The notes below the pieces were generated by a model that worked only from the letters and a program-made list of their open reading frames with translations, searched no databases and had not been told where the DNA came from. The translations under genes and the position numbers were made by a program. A DNA stretch of 64,000 nt, taken from contig ONFE01000011.1 in assembly GCA_900316985.1 (NCBI GenBank), forward strand, positions 42,117 through 106,116, read 5' to 3'. This DNA is from an uncultured Prevotellaceae bacterium (GTDB lineage Bacteria; Bacteroidota; Bacteroidia; Bacteroidales; Bacteroidaceae). Below, in pieces: positions 1-7,214 of the stretch (position 1 is the first letter of the stretch; the number at the start of each line of letters is the position of its first letter).

Positions 1-1158
1 GTCGCAGATAAGACGAGCCTCCTTAGGATGCTCTTCCAAGTAGTTGGTAAGAGCCTCACCTACAGCTTGCTGAACGGCACCAGCCACTTCTGAGTTTCCG
101 AGTTTTGTTTTGGTCTGTCCCTCAAACTGGGGCTCTGCTACCTTGATAGAGATAACGGCCGTAAGACCTTCGCGGAAGTCTTCACCGGCAATTTCAATCT
201 TGGCTTTTTCGATATTCTTGGATATCTGGGGGTCAGCATCAGCATAGGCCTTCAGGGTACGGGTCAATGCCATACGGAAACCTGTCAGGTGGGTACCACC
301 CTCAATGGTGTTGATGTTATTCACATAAGAGTGAATGTTCTCCGAATAGTCGGTATTGTACATCACAGCCACTTCAATAGGTGTTCCTTGTTTCTCAGTC
401 TTCAGATAGATGACATCGTCGAAAAGATGGGTGCGGTGGCGGTCCACATAGCGCACGAACTCCTTGAGTCCGTCCTTGGCGTGGAATACCTCCTGCTTGG
501 TCTTGCCATCCTCATCGGGACGTAGGTCGGTAAGCGTGATGGTGATACCGGCATTTAGGAAAGCCAGTTCGCGCATACGCTTGGCGATGGTGTCATAATT
601 ATAAGTGGTGGTGGTGAAGACGGTGGCATCAGGCCAGAACTGTTGGCGTGTACCGGTCTTGTCCGTATCACCTACGATCTTGACGTCATAGAGCGGTTTT
701 CCCTTTTCGTACTCCTGCTGATAGATATGACCATTGCGGAATACCTGACTCAGCATATGGGAAGAAAGAGCATTCACACAACTTACACCAACGCCATGGA
801 GACCACCACTGACTTTGTAAGAGCCTTTGTCGAACTTACCACCGGCATGGAGCACGGTCATAACCACTTCCAATGCACTCTTGTGCATCTTCTCATGCTC
901 GTCCACGGGAATACCGCGACCATTATCTTGAACAGTAATGGAATTGTCTTCGTTGATGGTTACCTCTATATGTGTACAGTAACCGGCCATAGCCTCGTCT
1001 ATGGAGTTGTCAACAGTCTCATTCACCAAGTGGTGGAGACCCTTTTCTGAGATGTCACCGATGTACATAGCCGGGCGCTTACGCACGGCTTCCAGACCTT
1101 CCAGGACCTGGATATTACTCGCGGAATAATTGTTTCCGTTGTTTTGATTTTCTGCCAT
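1..1158 (-). CDS. gyrB: DNA gyrase subunit B (5' part, runs off window)
   Basis: ATP-dependent subunit of the type II topoisomerase that supercoils DNA. The visible 386 residues hold the GHKL ATPase domain and the start of the transducer domain. Recognisable pieces are EGLEAVRKRPAMYIGD near the N-terminus, VDNSIDEA with the catalytic Glu, DNGRGIPV, the ATP lid GGLHGVGVSCVNALS, and EGGTHLTGFR. The start is the ATG at 1158 (MAENQNNGNNYSASN), about 27 nt from a TATCTTTG -7 box. The C-terminal TOPRIM part lies beyond position 1. ParE is a possible alternative, but the N-terminal block and spacing favour GyrB. It sits upstream of nothing visible in the same operon; rpsT next door has its own terminator. 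Confidence 0.95.
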   Translation of the reverse strand, partial: MAENQNNGNNYSASNIQVLEGLEAVRKRPAMYIGDISEKGLHHLVNETVDNSIDEAMAGYCTHIEVTINEDNSITVQDNGRGIPVDEHEKMHKSALEVVMTVLHAGGKFDKGSYKVSGGLHGVGVSCVNALSSHMLSQVFRNGHIYQQEYEKGKPLYDVKIVGDTDKTGTRQQFWPDATVFTTTTYNYDTIAKRMRELAFLNAGITITLTDLRPDEDGKTKQEVFHAKDGLKEFVRYVDRHRTHLFDDVIYLKTEKQGTPIEVAVMYNTDYSENIHSYVNNINTIEGGTHLTGFRMALTRTLKAYADADPQISKNIEKAKIEIAGEDFREGLTAVISIKVAEPQFEGQTKTKLGNSEVAGAVQQAVGEALTNYLEEHPKEARLICD

Positions 1159-1184
1159 TTTAGTATTTTGCTATTAATAGAGTG

Positions 1185-1192
1185 CAAAGATA
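1185..1192 (-). promoter_or_regulatory. -7 promoter box of gyrB
   Basis: TATCTTTG on the minus strand fits the Bacteroidota -7 consensus TAnnTTTG and lies 27 nt before the gyrB ATG. No clear -33 TTTG is seen at the expected distance. Confidence 0.6.
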
Positions 1193-1241
1193 CAAAATTT
1201 ATCGCTAAATACGTAGTATTTAGATGCTAAAAAATTTAAAA

Positions 1242-1272
1242 TAAAAAAGTCGCCAACCTTTTGGGTGACGAC
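1242..1272 (-). terminator. Rho-independent terminator of rpsT
   Basis: On the minus strand a stem-loop (GTCG...ACC with loop CAAAA and GGT...CGAC, 1249-1272) is followed directly by a TTTTTT run. It lies about 30 nt after the rpsT stop codon. Confidence 0.8.
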
Positions 1273-1303
1273 CTTTATTTTTTTGTTTGTTTTGTCCTTG
1301 CGG

Positions 1304-1558
1304 TTAGCCTAACTTCGCAATGTGCTTGGCCAAGCTTGACTTCAGGTTTGAAGCCTTGTTCTTGTGGATGATGTTGGTCTTAGCCAACTTGTCCAGCATC
1401 TTCTGTACGGTGGGGTACATCTTTACAGCCTCTTCCTTGTCAGTGGTTGCGCGGAGTTTACGAACAGCGTTACGCATTGTCTTTGCGTAGTAGCGGTTGT
1501 GCTCATTGCGAGTCTTGGTCTGACGGATTCTTTTCTCCGATGATTTGTGATTTGCCAT
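1304..1558 (-). CDS. rpsT: 30S ribosomal protein S20
   Basis: 84-residue, strongly basic primary 16S rRNA-binding protein of the small subunit. The N-terminus [20 protein letters not shown] and the Lys/Arg-rich helical body ending in LAKHIAKLG are typical of S20, and the length is normal for the family. It is monocistronic towards gyrB, with a stem-loop and T-run just after its stop. It lies about 150 nt downstream of tRNA-Glu on the same strand, so part of its transcription could read through from the tRNA promoter; no separate -7 box was identified for it. Confidence 0.96.
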   Translation of the reverse strand: MANHKSSEKRIRQTKTRNEHNRYYAKTMRNAVRKLRATTDKEEAVKMYPTVQKMLDKLAKTNIIHKNKASNLKSSLAKHIAKLG

Positions 1559-1709
1559 TTTCTTTTAATCTTTTAATTAATCTTTGAAATTTCGAATGTA
1601 GGTCTTATGTCACGAGGACTGCCTTAAAAAAGAAAAATCCCCCATCTTTTCCCTTGGCAATGGTTTGCCTCGTTAGCGCAGTCACTGCGCGGATGGCGGT
1701 TTTCTGTAG

Positions 1710-1781
1710 TAGTCCCTAGGAGAGTCGAACTCCTCTTTAGAGAATGAAAATCTCTCGTCCTAGCCGATAGACGAAGGGACC
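1710..1781 (-). tRNA. tRNA-Glu (TTC)
   Basis: The minus strand folds into a 7-bp acceptor stem (closed by G-U), a D arm, an anticodon stem AGAGA/TCTCT with loop TTTTCAT giving anticodon TTC, and a T arm AGGAG/CTCCT with loop TTCGACT. The discriminator is A; CCA is not encoded. Length is 72 nt. A TACCTTTG -7 box lies 22 nt upstream. Confidence 0.95.
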
Positions 1782-1802
1782 ATCGTGCCTGTAAAGCGGG
1801 TG

Positions 1803-1810
1803 CAAAGGTA
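1803..1810 (-). promoter_or_regulatory. -7 promoter box of tRNA-Glu
   Basis: TACCTTTG on the minus strand, 22 nt upstream of the tRNA 5' end, fits TAnnTTTG. The flank is followed by GAAGAGTGAAGAGTGAAG simple repeats, which hide any -33 box. Confidence 0.65.
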
Positions 1811-1816
1811 CGAATA

Positions 1817-1946
1817 AAAGTGAAGAGTGAAGAGTGAAGCATGAAGAATTTTTAGGAAATTAATAATTTTTAAGAAATTCGTCAGCTTTCAAGCCTCTTC
1901 AAATGAACTCCCAATTCTTCACTCTTCACTTTTCATTCTTCACTTT
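1817..1946. repeat. Simple inverted GTGAAGA-type repeats between tRNA-Glu and the aldo-keto reductase gene
   Basis: A run of GAAGAGTGAAGAGTGAAG (about 1820-1843) faces its complement CTTCACTCTTCACTTTTCATTCTTCAC at 1916-1944. Together they could fold into a hairpin at the 3' end of the aldo-keto reductase gene. Such low-complexity blocks are common in Bacteroidota intergenic DNA; no gene is seen here. Confidence 0.5.
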
Positions 1947-2886
1947 ATAGAATGCACTTCAGATTTTTGGCCAACTGTTCCTTGCTGCTAGCGCCTACAA
2001 GGACTGATGTAGTGCCGCGCTGTTCCAGAATCCATCGCAGCGCCTTCTCGGCCAGCGTCTGTCCGGCCGCCAGTGCCTCAGCATTCCATGCCTTCAGTTG
2101 GGCCAGCAGTTCGGGCGTCAGCATTTCTTCCCGGAGGAATTTGCCTTTGCTCATGCGGCTGTCTTGGGGAATGCCGTTCAGGTAGCGATCGGTGAGCAGT
2201 CCCTGTGCAAGGGGGGAGAAGGAAATGAAGCCAATACCGTTGTCAGCACAATAGTCGAGGATGCCCTGCTCCTGCGGTTCGCGGTTGAGCATGTTCAGCT
2301 TGTCCTGGAAGATGAGCAGGGGCACATCGCGTTCCGAAAGATATTTGTCGGCAATCTTCAGCGCTTCCAGTGGCCAGCGGGAGATACCCACATAGAGTGC
2401 CTTACCTTGACGAACGATGTCCACCAATGCCTGAAGTGTTTCTTCCAGCGGTGTGTTGGGATCATAGCGGTGGCTGTAGAACAAGTCCACGTAGTCAATC
2501 TTCATGCGTTTCAGGCTTTGGTCGATGCTTGCCATCAGATATTTGCGGGAACCCCAGTCGCCGTAGGGCCCGGGCCACATATCATATCCAGCCTTCGATG
2601 AGATGAACAACTCGTCGCGATAAGGGCGGAAGTCATCGTCCATCAGCCGTCCCATCGTTTCCTCGGCGCTGCCGTAAGGAGGACCGTAGTTGTTGGCCAG
2701 GTCAAAATGTACCACTCCGTGGTCGAATGCATAGCGTGCCGTTTCGCGGCAATGCTCATAAACATCGACTCCGCCGAAGTTATGCCAGAAGCCTAAACTC
2801 ACTTCGGGTAGCATCACACCCGAATGTCCGCAACGGCGGTATTTCATCCGCTCGTAGCGCTGTTCGTCAGCAATATATTTCTCCAT
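1945..2886 (-). CDS. Aldo-keto reductase (YghZ / L-glyceraldehyde 3-phosphate reductase-like)
   Basis: 313-residue cytosolic NADPH-dependent oxidoreductase with a TIM-barrel fold. The aldo-keto reductase tetrad is visible: Asp62 and Tyr67 in HFDLANNYGPP, Lys98 in ISSKAGYDM, and His139 in YSHRYDP. The WPGPYGDWGSRKYL segment and the length fit the YghZ/GPR branch (related to the Kv-beta/AKR14 type), which reduces methylglyoxal and L-glyceraldehyde 3-phosphate in E. coli. The C-terminal VGASSKEQL is the usual cofactor-binding helix. It is transcribed alone; a canonical promoter lies in the repeat just upstream. The substrate here is inferred only from the family. Confidence 0.88.
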   Translation of the reverse strand: MEKYIADEQRYERMKYRRCGHSGVMLPEVSLGFWHNFGGVDVYEHCRETARYAFDHGVVHFDLANNYGPPYGSAEETMGRLMDDDFRPYRDELFISSKAGYDMWPGPYGDWGSRKYLMASIDQSLKRMKIDYVDLFYSHRYDPNTPLEETLQALVDIVRQGKALYVGISRWPLEALKIADKYLSERDVPLLIFQDKLNMLNREPQEQGILDYCADNGIGFISFSPLAQGLLTDRYLNGIPQDSRMSKGKFLREEMLTPELLAQLKAWNAEALAAGQTLAEKALRWILEQRGTTSVLVGASSKEQLAKNLKCIL

Positions 2887-2904
2887 TGTTCAGATAGTTT
2901 TCGG

Positions 2905-2936
2905 CAAAGGTACGATTTAGTGAGCACAAATGCAAA
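2905..2936 (-). promoter_or_regulatory. Promoter of the aldo-keto reductase gene, inside a hairpin repeat
   Basis: On the minus strand TTTG (2933-2936), a 20-nt spacer and TACCTTTG (2905-2912) form a Bacteroidota promoter. It lies 19 nt upstream of the start codon and is one arm of the first 72-nt hairpin unit. Confidence 0.7.
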
Positions 2937-3140
2937 TAAAACTTGTTTTAATTTGCTTTGTCGAGCGTAAGTACCTTCTGGAAAGGTACGAATAAGTGAG
3001 AACAATACCAAAAAGAAACTTGTTTATTTTTGTATTGTCGAACGCAAATACCTTCACGGAGGAACGACGTAAAGGTACGATTTAGTGAGCACAAATGCAA
3101 ATAAAACTTGTTTTAATTTGCTTTGTCGAGCGTAAGTATC
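2906..3140. repeat. Three tandem hairpin units of about 72 nt
   Basis: Units at 2906-2977, 2982-3054 and 3071-3140 share the frame AAAGGTACGA...ACTTGTTT...TCGA(G/A)CG...GTA(C/T). Units 1 and 3 are identical over about 68 nt. Each is an imperfect inverted repeat whose outer arms are AAGGTAC and GTACCTT. The inner stem differs between unit 1 (TGCAAAT/ATTTGC) and unit 2 (ACAATAC/GTATTGT), yet pairing is kept. One arm contains a TACCTTTG promoter box. Confidence 0.85.
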
Positions 3141-3149
3141 GTTTTAATA

Positions 3150-3176
3150 GAATCGGAGGGACAGGTTTGAGGTGAT
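3150..3176. repeat. REP-like half site
   Basis: GAGGGACAGGTTTGAGGTGA resembles the arm of the REP-like hairpin at 6566-6643 (GGGGACAGGTTTGAAGTGAA on the minus strand). It is a single arm without its partner. Confidence 0.5.
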
Positions 3177-3191
3177 CCCAAATTCGTCATC

Positions 3192-3628
3192 CTCGTACGC
3201 GCGTGCGCGAGATTTTTCATTTTAAGGGTGCAAGGGTGTCAGAATGCCGATAAACACTGGCTTTGCACCCTCCTGAAGAGGGTGTCAAGGGTGTCATAAG
3301 GGTGTAACGGGAGACCCACCCCAGCCCTCCCTGCATAGGGAGGGAGTTATGTCTTTAGGGTTAGGGTTAAGGTTATCGTTTAAAAATTCTCTAGAGAATT
3401 TTCTCCAAACGATGGTTAAATGAAGTGCAAACACCCTTCGATTGCCACAAATTCTCTAGAGAATTTATTAACGATGACGAAAACGAAGACGAAAGCATAA
3501 TTCTCAACTCTACACTCTACACTAAAAGTATGACACCCTCCTGACACCCTTGACACCCTTCCGAACAGGGTGCAAGCCCAGTGTTTATCGGCATTCTGAC
3601 ACCCTTGCACCCTTAAATCAAAAATTTC
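3192..3628 (+). repeat. Palindromic gene-free element, copy A
   Basis: About 430 bp. A GC-alternating tract (3194-3210) leads into terminal inverted repeats at 3222-3307 and 3530-3615. Their outer 39 nt match exactly, and the inner parts carry direct repeats of AAGGGTGTCA pointing inward. The core holds a CCTCCCT/AGGGAGG hairpin (3326-3344), a TTAGGGTTAGGGTTAAGG stretch, and two copies of a palindrome (AAAATTCTCTAGAGAATTTT at 3383-3402; an 18-nt version at 3449-3466). A second copy in the opposite orientation lies at 58326-58736. No reading frame is supported inside. Confidence 0.85.
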
Positions 3629-3860
3629 CTATGTAAAAAGCATGCTCCCTTATTCTTGTTACCACCAAATATTCTTCATCAAAATGAATCAAAAATTGAT
3701 TCCTTCCCTTGCTTCACATGGCAGATGCCCGTGCCGTTTTTCTCTCGCTTTAATCTCACAGGGGGGCTGTCCCCCTGTGAGCAGTTAAAAATGATTAATG
3801 AGCGGGTGGCTCTGATTTCAAGATTATTGAAAAATGCTATTGTTCTCATGATTTGAAGTG
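3629..3860. other. Gene-free stretch with a short palindrome
   Basis: Completes the 974-nt stretch without genes that starts at 2887. The only structure seen is a hairpin of CTCACAGGGGG and CCCCCTGTGAG at 3756-3782, which recurs in degraded form at 5640-5663. No convincing gene or promoter was found. Confidence 0.5.
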
Positions 3861-4355
3861 TTATCTTTTAATTGTTGGTAATAAAAAATCCAACAGCCAT
3901 CCTTTGAATTCAAGTAAGTTTCTAAACCTGCTTCCATACACATCACTTGTGAAAAACAAATGTTCTGTATGATCCCCTGTCTTTATTTCTACTTTAATCT
4001 TATCCCCAACATATTGATAATATACTTTTGACTTGCCGTATTTTTCAATTTGATATTTTGGCCAGGAAGATAAATTGATCGTATGTTGGAAGTTAGATAT
4101 AAGCATCCCCTCTTCAGTCTCTTTTGTCGTGACAGGTTGCATCTCTCCACCATAAGTAAGGATATATAGGCGCCCATCATGTATTTCAAAACCTTCAATA
4201 GGGAAGATTTGCTCGCTTTGTAGGCTCTTCTTATTTATGATTTGAAGTGCAAACCGCTCCGAAATCCATGCTTTATCACCGTTGCCCGCTAGTATGTTAT
4301 TAGCGTAGTTGGCAAATACTATCATGCAGATAATTAGAAATGTTTTTCTCATCAT
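3861..4355 (-). CDS. Hypothetical secreted protein
   Basis: 164 residues, not assigned to a family. The N-terminus MMRKTFLIICMIVFANYANNILAGNG is a Sec signal peptide with a likely cut after ILA. The mature part is mostly beta-prone with polar strands (FEIHDGRLYILTYG; YYQYVGDKIKVEIKTG) and ends in a hydrophobic helix-like tail. It has no lipobox Cys or recognisable motif. It precedes, with a 67-nt gap, the WG-repeat lipoprotein on the same strand, so the two may be co-transcribed from upstream of the lipoprotein. Local base composition is more AT-rich than the dcw genes, in keeping with an accessory region. Confidence 0.6.
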   Translation of the reverse strand: MMRKTFLIICMIVFANYANNILAGNGDKAWISERFALQIINKKSLQSEQIFPIEGFEIHDGRLYILTYGGEMQPVTTKETEEGMLISNFQHTINLSSWPKYQIEKYGKSKVYYQYVGDKIKVEIKTGDHTEHLFFTSDVYGSRFRNLLEFKGWLLDFLLPTIKR

Positions 4356-4422
4356 GTTGAACTACTTTATATACCAACCCCAGATTTCATGTATCTCGGG
4401 ATATGACTGATTTGATTGTGAA

Positions 4423-5568
4423 CTAGATAAACGGGAATAACAAATGTTTTATGAAAAGGAAGGGCAAAACTAACAAAGACTCAATGCCGGTCAGACATTT
4501 GCCATTCGGGCCATCAACCCGTTGCCCGTTCTTGTCGATATAGAACCACTCATCGCTTTCCCATTCGCTATGCTCATCCATACTGTTCTTCTTTCCATGA
4601 TAAGCCACACGCGCACGACCACCCTCAAACGGATATGCACACTGGAACTGAGGTTTAATGACTACATTGCCCAAGGTGTCGGCATAGCCTATCTTCCCAT
4701 CATCGTCTAAGATTCGGTAGAGTCCCTCATGGACATCATCCGCCTGGAAATTGTCTATCATCATTACCTCGAACAACTTTTCCCCCTTATTGTTAATCAT
4801 AACGATTCCGACATGAGGTTCCGCCACGATGCCAATAGGGGCTATCGAGTCGAATCCGCAATACTCATATTTGCCGTAGGGTACAATGGTGTCGCCCTGT
4901 TCGTTCAGATAGCATACAGGATTGAGAAATTCTGATCCTTTAGCAGCAAACAATTTCTTACCTTTCCATCCTCGGGATCTTCCTGCCTCGATAAAGCCGC
5001 AGGGCTCTGGGTTCTGAATAACACTTATTGTGGACAATATCTTGATACGGCACAGCGTATCTTTGTCGAAATAAAAGTATGTCTTGCCGTAAGTGGGATA
5101 AAAGCCTACAATCAACACGTGGAAATTGGGAACTTCTTCCTTCATGTGCAGTTTGCTCAGAACACTGTCCCTTGTTTCACCCACATGAATTCCCGACTTC
5201 AAGACAATTCGGGGATCTGTAATATTCGCATAAATGACAGTATGGATTGGGTCATCTTCTGTTAATTCCTGAAGAATGATCTGATTATCTTGACTGCTAA
5301 ATGTATAATAGTTCTGAATACATTGATAATCAGATGTCTTATTCTCTTTAAGGAAAGAAAAATCTTTCCTGTAATCAGCAAAGGGCTTCTGGAATCCAAA
5401 AGGATATGGTGCCATGCAGTCACCATTCACGGGTTCAATCGTCAGCGTGTCGTTGCTGTAGATAAAGGTATTAACGTGATCCCCTTTTTCTTCGCTGGCT
5501 GTTTCCTGGCGACCAACACAACTGATTGTCAATAAGGCCGCAAATATGAAGATTATTGCTTTGTTCAT
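4423..5568 (-). CDS. WG-repeat lipoprotein
   Basis: About 381 residues from the chosen start MNKAIIFIF; an in-frame ATG three codons earlier is possible. The signal peptide ends in the lipobox LTISC, so the mature protein should be lipid-anchored. The C-terminal half carries WG/KWG-type beta repeats, for example GLYRILDDDGKIGYADTLG followed by NVVIKPQFQCAYPFEGGRAR, and the pattern FYIDKNGQRV. WG repeats are found in many Bacteroidota surface or periplasmic proteins and have no single known role. The N-terminal half (YTFSSQDNQIILQELTED and a strand-rich block with KTYFYFDKDTLCRI) is unassigned. The ending LLFPFI is unusually hydrophobic. Confidence 0.7.
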   Translation of the reverse strand: MNKAIIFIFAALLTISCVGRQETASEEKGDHVNTFIYSNDTLTIEPVNGDCMAPYPFGFQKPFADYRKDFSFLKENKTSDYQCIQNYYTFSSQDNQIILQELTEDDPIHTVIYANITDPRIVLKSGIHVGETRDSVLSKLHMKEEVPNFHVLIVGFYPTYGKTYFYFDKDTLCRIKILSTISVIQNPEPCGFIEAGRSRGWKGKKLFAAKGSEFLNPVCYLNEQGDTIVPYGKYEYCGFDSIAPIGIVAEPHVGIVMINNKGEKLFEVMMIDNFQADDVHEGLYRILDDDGKIGYADTLGNVVIKPQFQCAYPFEGGRARVAYHGKKNSMDEHSEWESDEWFYIDKNGQRVDGPNGKCLTGIESLLVLPFLFIKHLLFPFI

Positions 5569-5593
5569 ATCTATCATCAGTAGTTTATTGTTT

Positions 5594-5663
5594 GTGTGAA
5601 CGGGGAACCCCGTTCACACGGCCAGTTCAAGGCCAAGTAACAGGGGCTGTCTCCCTGTGAGCA
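5594..5663. repeat. Two short palindromes upstream of the WG lipoprotein gene
   Basis: 5594-5619 is a perfect 12-bp stem (GTGTGAACGGGG / CCCCGTTCACAC) with a 2-nt loop. 5640-5663 (ACAGGGGCTGTCTCCCTGTG plus AGCA) is a variant of the hairpin at 3756-3782. A half REP site (CAGAACCGTCCCCCGTTC) follows at 5802-5819. Confidence 0.7.
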
Positions 5664-5827
5664 GGTTTTAAGCCTAAGCAATTGTCAATCCATTGCTTTT
5701 CTTTCTTGTACTCCTTGGCATATTCGTTAAGTTTTTGTTCCTGCTTGCAAAAGTACAACTTATTTCTATAACCTCCAAATCTTCTAATTCAAAAATGAAC
5801 ACAGAACCGTCCCCCGTTCAAAATAAG

Positions 5828-6517
5828 TCAAAGAGTCCCTGTGATTCCTTCAGGCCTCGCTATTTGAATGTTTTTAGGGAAACCTATCGTATTTTGAATA
5901 TATAAAAAATCTTCAACAGACAAGGCCATCTTTTGATTATAGTTCCTAATTTCAGGTATATCAAGTATGCTGCCAAAGATCTCATAATCTGCCCAAGAAT
6001 TTTCGTAATCGCACCATTTTCCCCAGCTGCAACTATCACCAAAGATGCGATACTTGTTATATGGCATGTTGAATAAAACCGCCGAGATGAAACTTCCAGA
6101 CTTTAATTGCTCCCAACTAGTTGTAACTGGTATTTTCAGTTGAAACACTGTATCTTCAAGACTATCCTCAACAATATAGAAATAACGATCACCACATGCG
6201 TGACAAATCTTTTGGATTAGATGATAAGTCTCTTCCGTAAACATCGGGGAGGAAATCTGAAGCGTCGTTTTAAAATCAGGTTGAAACAGCATACTGACAG
6301 GAGATGTGCATATATCAAATTCGTCAACTCCAACGGAGCAGAATACTTTCTGCATTTTAGGAACGCATTCATACTGATACTCATCAGCATTTAGAGCGTA
6401 CTCTGATAAGAACTTCGATGCGCAACCAAAGCTATCAATAGTTTTAGTATTAGAAAGACCAAACATGTCTTCGTAATAACTGCCAGAATATTTTTTCAAA
6501 CAATTATTTATTTCCAT
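5828..6517 (-). CDS. Hypothetical protein, unassigned
   Basis: 229 residues, acidic, no signal peptide and no membrane segment. I do not recognise a family. Notable segments are the Cys/Trp-rich FGDSCSWGKWCDYENSWADYEIFG and the LPNV-free C-terminus that runs into a repeat (PEGITGTL). The size and the lone position among repeats would suit an immunity-type protein, but no toxin gene is seen beside it, so this is not claimed. The gene is flanked by REP-like half sites at 5802-5819 and 6566-6643. The start is the ATG at 6517. Confidence 0.55.
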   Translation of the reverse strand: MEINNCLKKYSGSYYEDMFGLSNTKTIDSFGCASKFLSEYALNADEYQYECVPKMQKVFCSVGVDEFDICTSPVSMLFQPDFKTTLQISSPMFTEETYHLIQKICHACGDRYFYIVEDSLEDTVFQLKIPVTTSWEQLKSGSFISAVLFNMPYNKYRIFGDSCSWGKWCDYENSWADYEIFGSILDIPEIRNYNQKMALSVEDFLYIQNTIGFPKNIQIARPEGITGTL

Positions 6518-6565
6518 TGTTTAGAACGTATTTTATAGAGTTTTTCTCCATTATTATAATTAAAA

Positions 6566-6643
6566 GATCACGGGGACGGTTCTGAAGTGAACCTTTAAGT
6601 TGTGTCCAACTTTCTGGGTTCACTTCAAACCTGTCCCCTTGAT
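6566..6643. repeat. REP-like hairpin
   Basis: Arms at 6566-6593 (CACGGGGACGGTTCTGAAGT...) and 6615-6643 (ACTTCAAACCTGTCCCCTTG...) are imperfect inverted repeats. A second small stem AAGTTG/CAACTT sits in the loop. Similar half sites lie at 3150-3176 and 5802-5819. The right arm supplies the last codons and the stop of the DUF1016 gene. Confidence 0.8.
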
Positions 6644-7020
6644 TTTTTTTGGTCATCATCTTGTGATTTTGCAGTCAGTGATTGCAAAATGTTTCCATAT
6701 TTTTCACTCACTGCGTAGAAAATGTTTGGGTGATTCTGGTAGAACGATAAGAAATTGTAGAGATTCCTCATAGAAAAGCCTCTCCCATATCGTTTAGCCA
6801 ATGAGGTTGCCAAGTTTCTCACCACCTGCTCGCCATACTCCGCACGCTTGTCTTTCAACACCTCATGCTGAATTCTAAGGCCTAACAGCCAGTTACGCTT
6901 GATTAGAGTCACGTCAACAGCATGATAGGCAGCTGCCTGTGCCTGCTCAATAATCTGACAGGCGTCTTGAAACAACAGTGTCTCTTGTTGCCCTGTTACT
7001 ATAATGTTGTTTTTCTCCAT
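6625..7020 (-). CDS. DUF1016 (YhcG-type) N-terminal fragment, truncated
   Basis: 131 residues. The block from YHAVDVTLIKRNWLLGLRI through SLAKRYGRGFSMRNLYNFLSFYQ matches the DUF1016 N-terminal domain of YhcG-type proteins, usually about 340 or more residues with a C-terminal PD-(D/E)XK nuclease domain. That nuclease part is absent. The reading frame ends in KKSRGQV, whose last codons come from the REP-like hairpin. It is therefore most likely a 3'-truncated remnant, although stand-alone N-terminal domains do exist. YhcG relatives often sit near restriction systems or defence genes; none is visible here. Confidence 0.7.
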   Translation of the reverse strand: MEKNNIIVTGQQETLLFQDACQIIEQAQAAAYHAVDVTLIKRNWLLGLRIQHEVLKDKRAEYGEQVVRNLATSLAKRYGRGFSMRNLYNFLSFYQNHPNIFYAVSEKYGNILQSLTAKSQDDDQKKSRGQV

Positions 7021-7118
7021 ATAAACTTTTCTGTTTAAGGCGTTCTGTGTGCAAATTTAGCAAATTGTTCTCGAAAGAACAAACTTATTGGTGTTTATTA
7101 TTTGCTCTCGATTTTTCG

Positions 7119-7126
7119 TAACTTTG
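7119..7126 (+). promoter_or_regulatory. Upstream TAACTTTG box before recO
   Basis: TAACTTTG in the setting CTCTCGATTTTTCGTAACTT, a near duplicate of the recO promoter 83 nt downstream. It is followed by a GGCTTCGCCGAAG hairpin. It lacks a well-spaced -33 box, so it may be a remnant or a weaker second start. Confidence 0.4.
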
Positions 7127-7178
7127 GCTTCGCCGAAGTTACTGGCACTCGGCAATGAAAAGAAAAACGCTTTTTTCT

Positions 7179-7209
7179 TTTGCATTTCTCTCGTTATTTC
7201 GTAACTTTG
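7179..7209 (+). promoter_or_regulatory. recO promoter, close to the start codon
   Basis: TTTG (7179-7182), a 19-nt spacer and TAACTTTG (7202-7209) give a textbook Bacteroidota promoter. The recO ATG is at 7215, only 5 nt past the -7 box, so the transcript is predicted to be leaderless or nearly so. Confidence 0.75.
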
Positions 7210-7214
7210 TCCAC

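Noticed and set aside
1624-1842. 72-codon minus-strand frame across the tRNA-Glu gene
   Set aside because: It overlaps the whole tRNA, and its sequence has no family features.
3351-3372. TTAGGGTTAGGGTTAAGG telomere-like stretch
   Set aside because: It is part of the palindromic element and occurs in both copies; no telomere is expected in this circular chromosome setting.
7155-7214. Longer start of RecO at 7155
   Set aside because: The extra 20 residues overlap the -33 and -7 boxes and have no RecO similarity.
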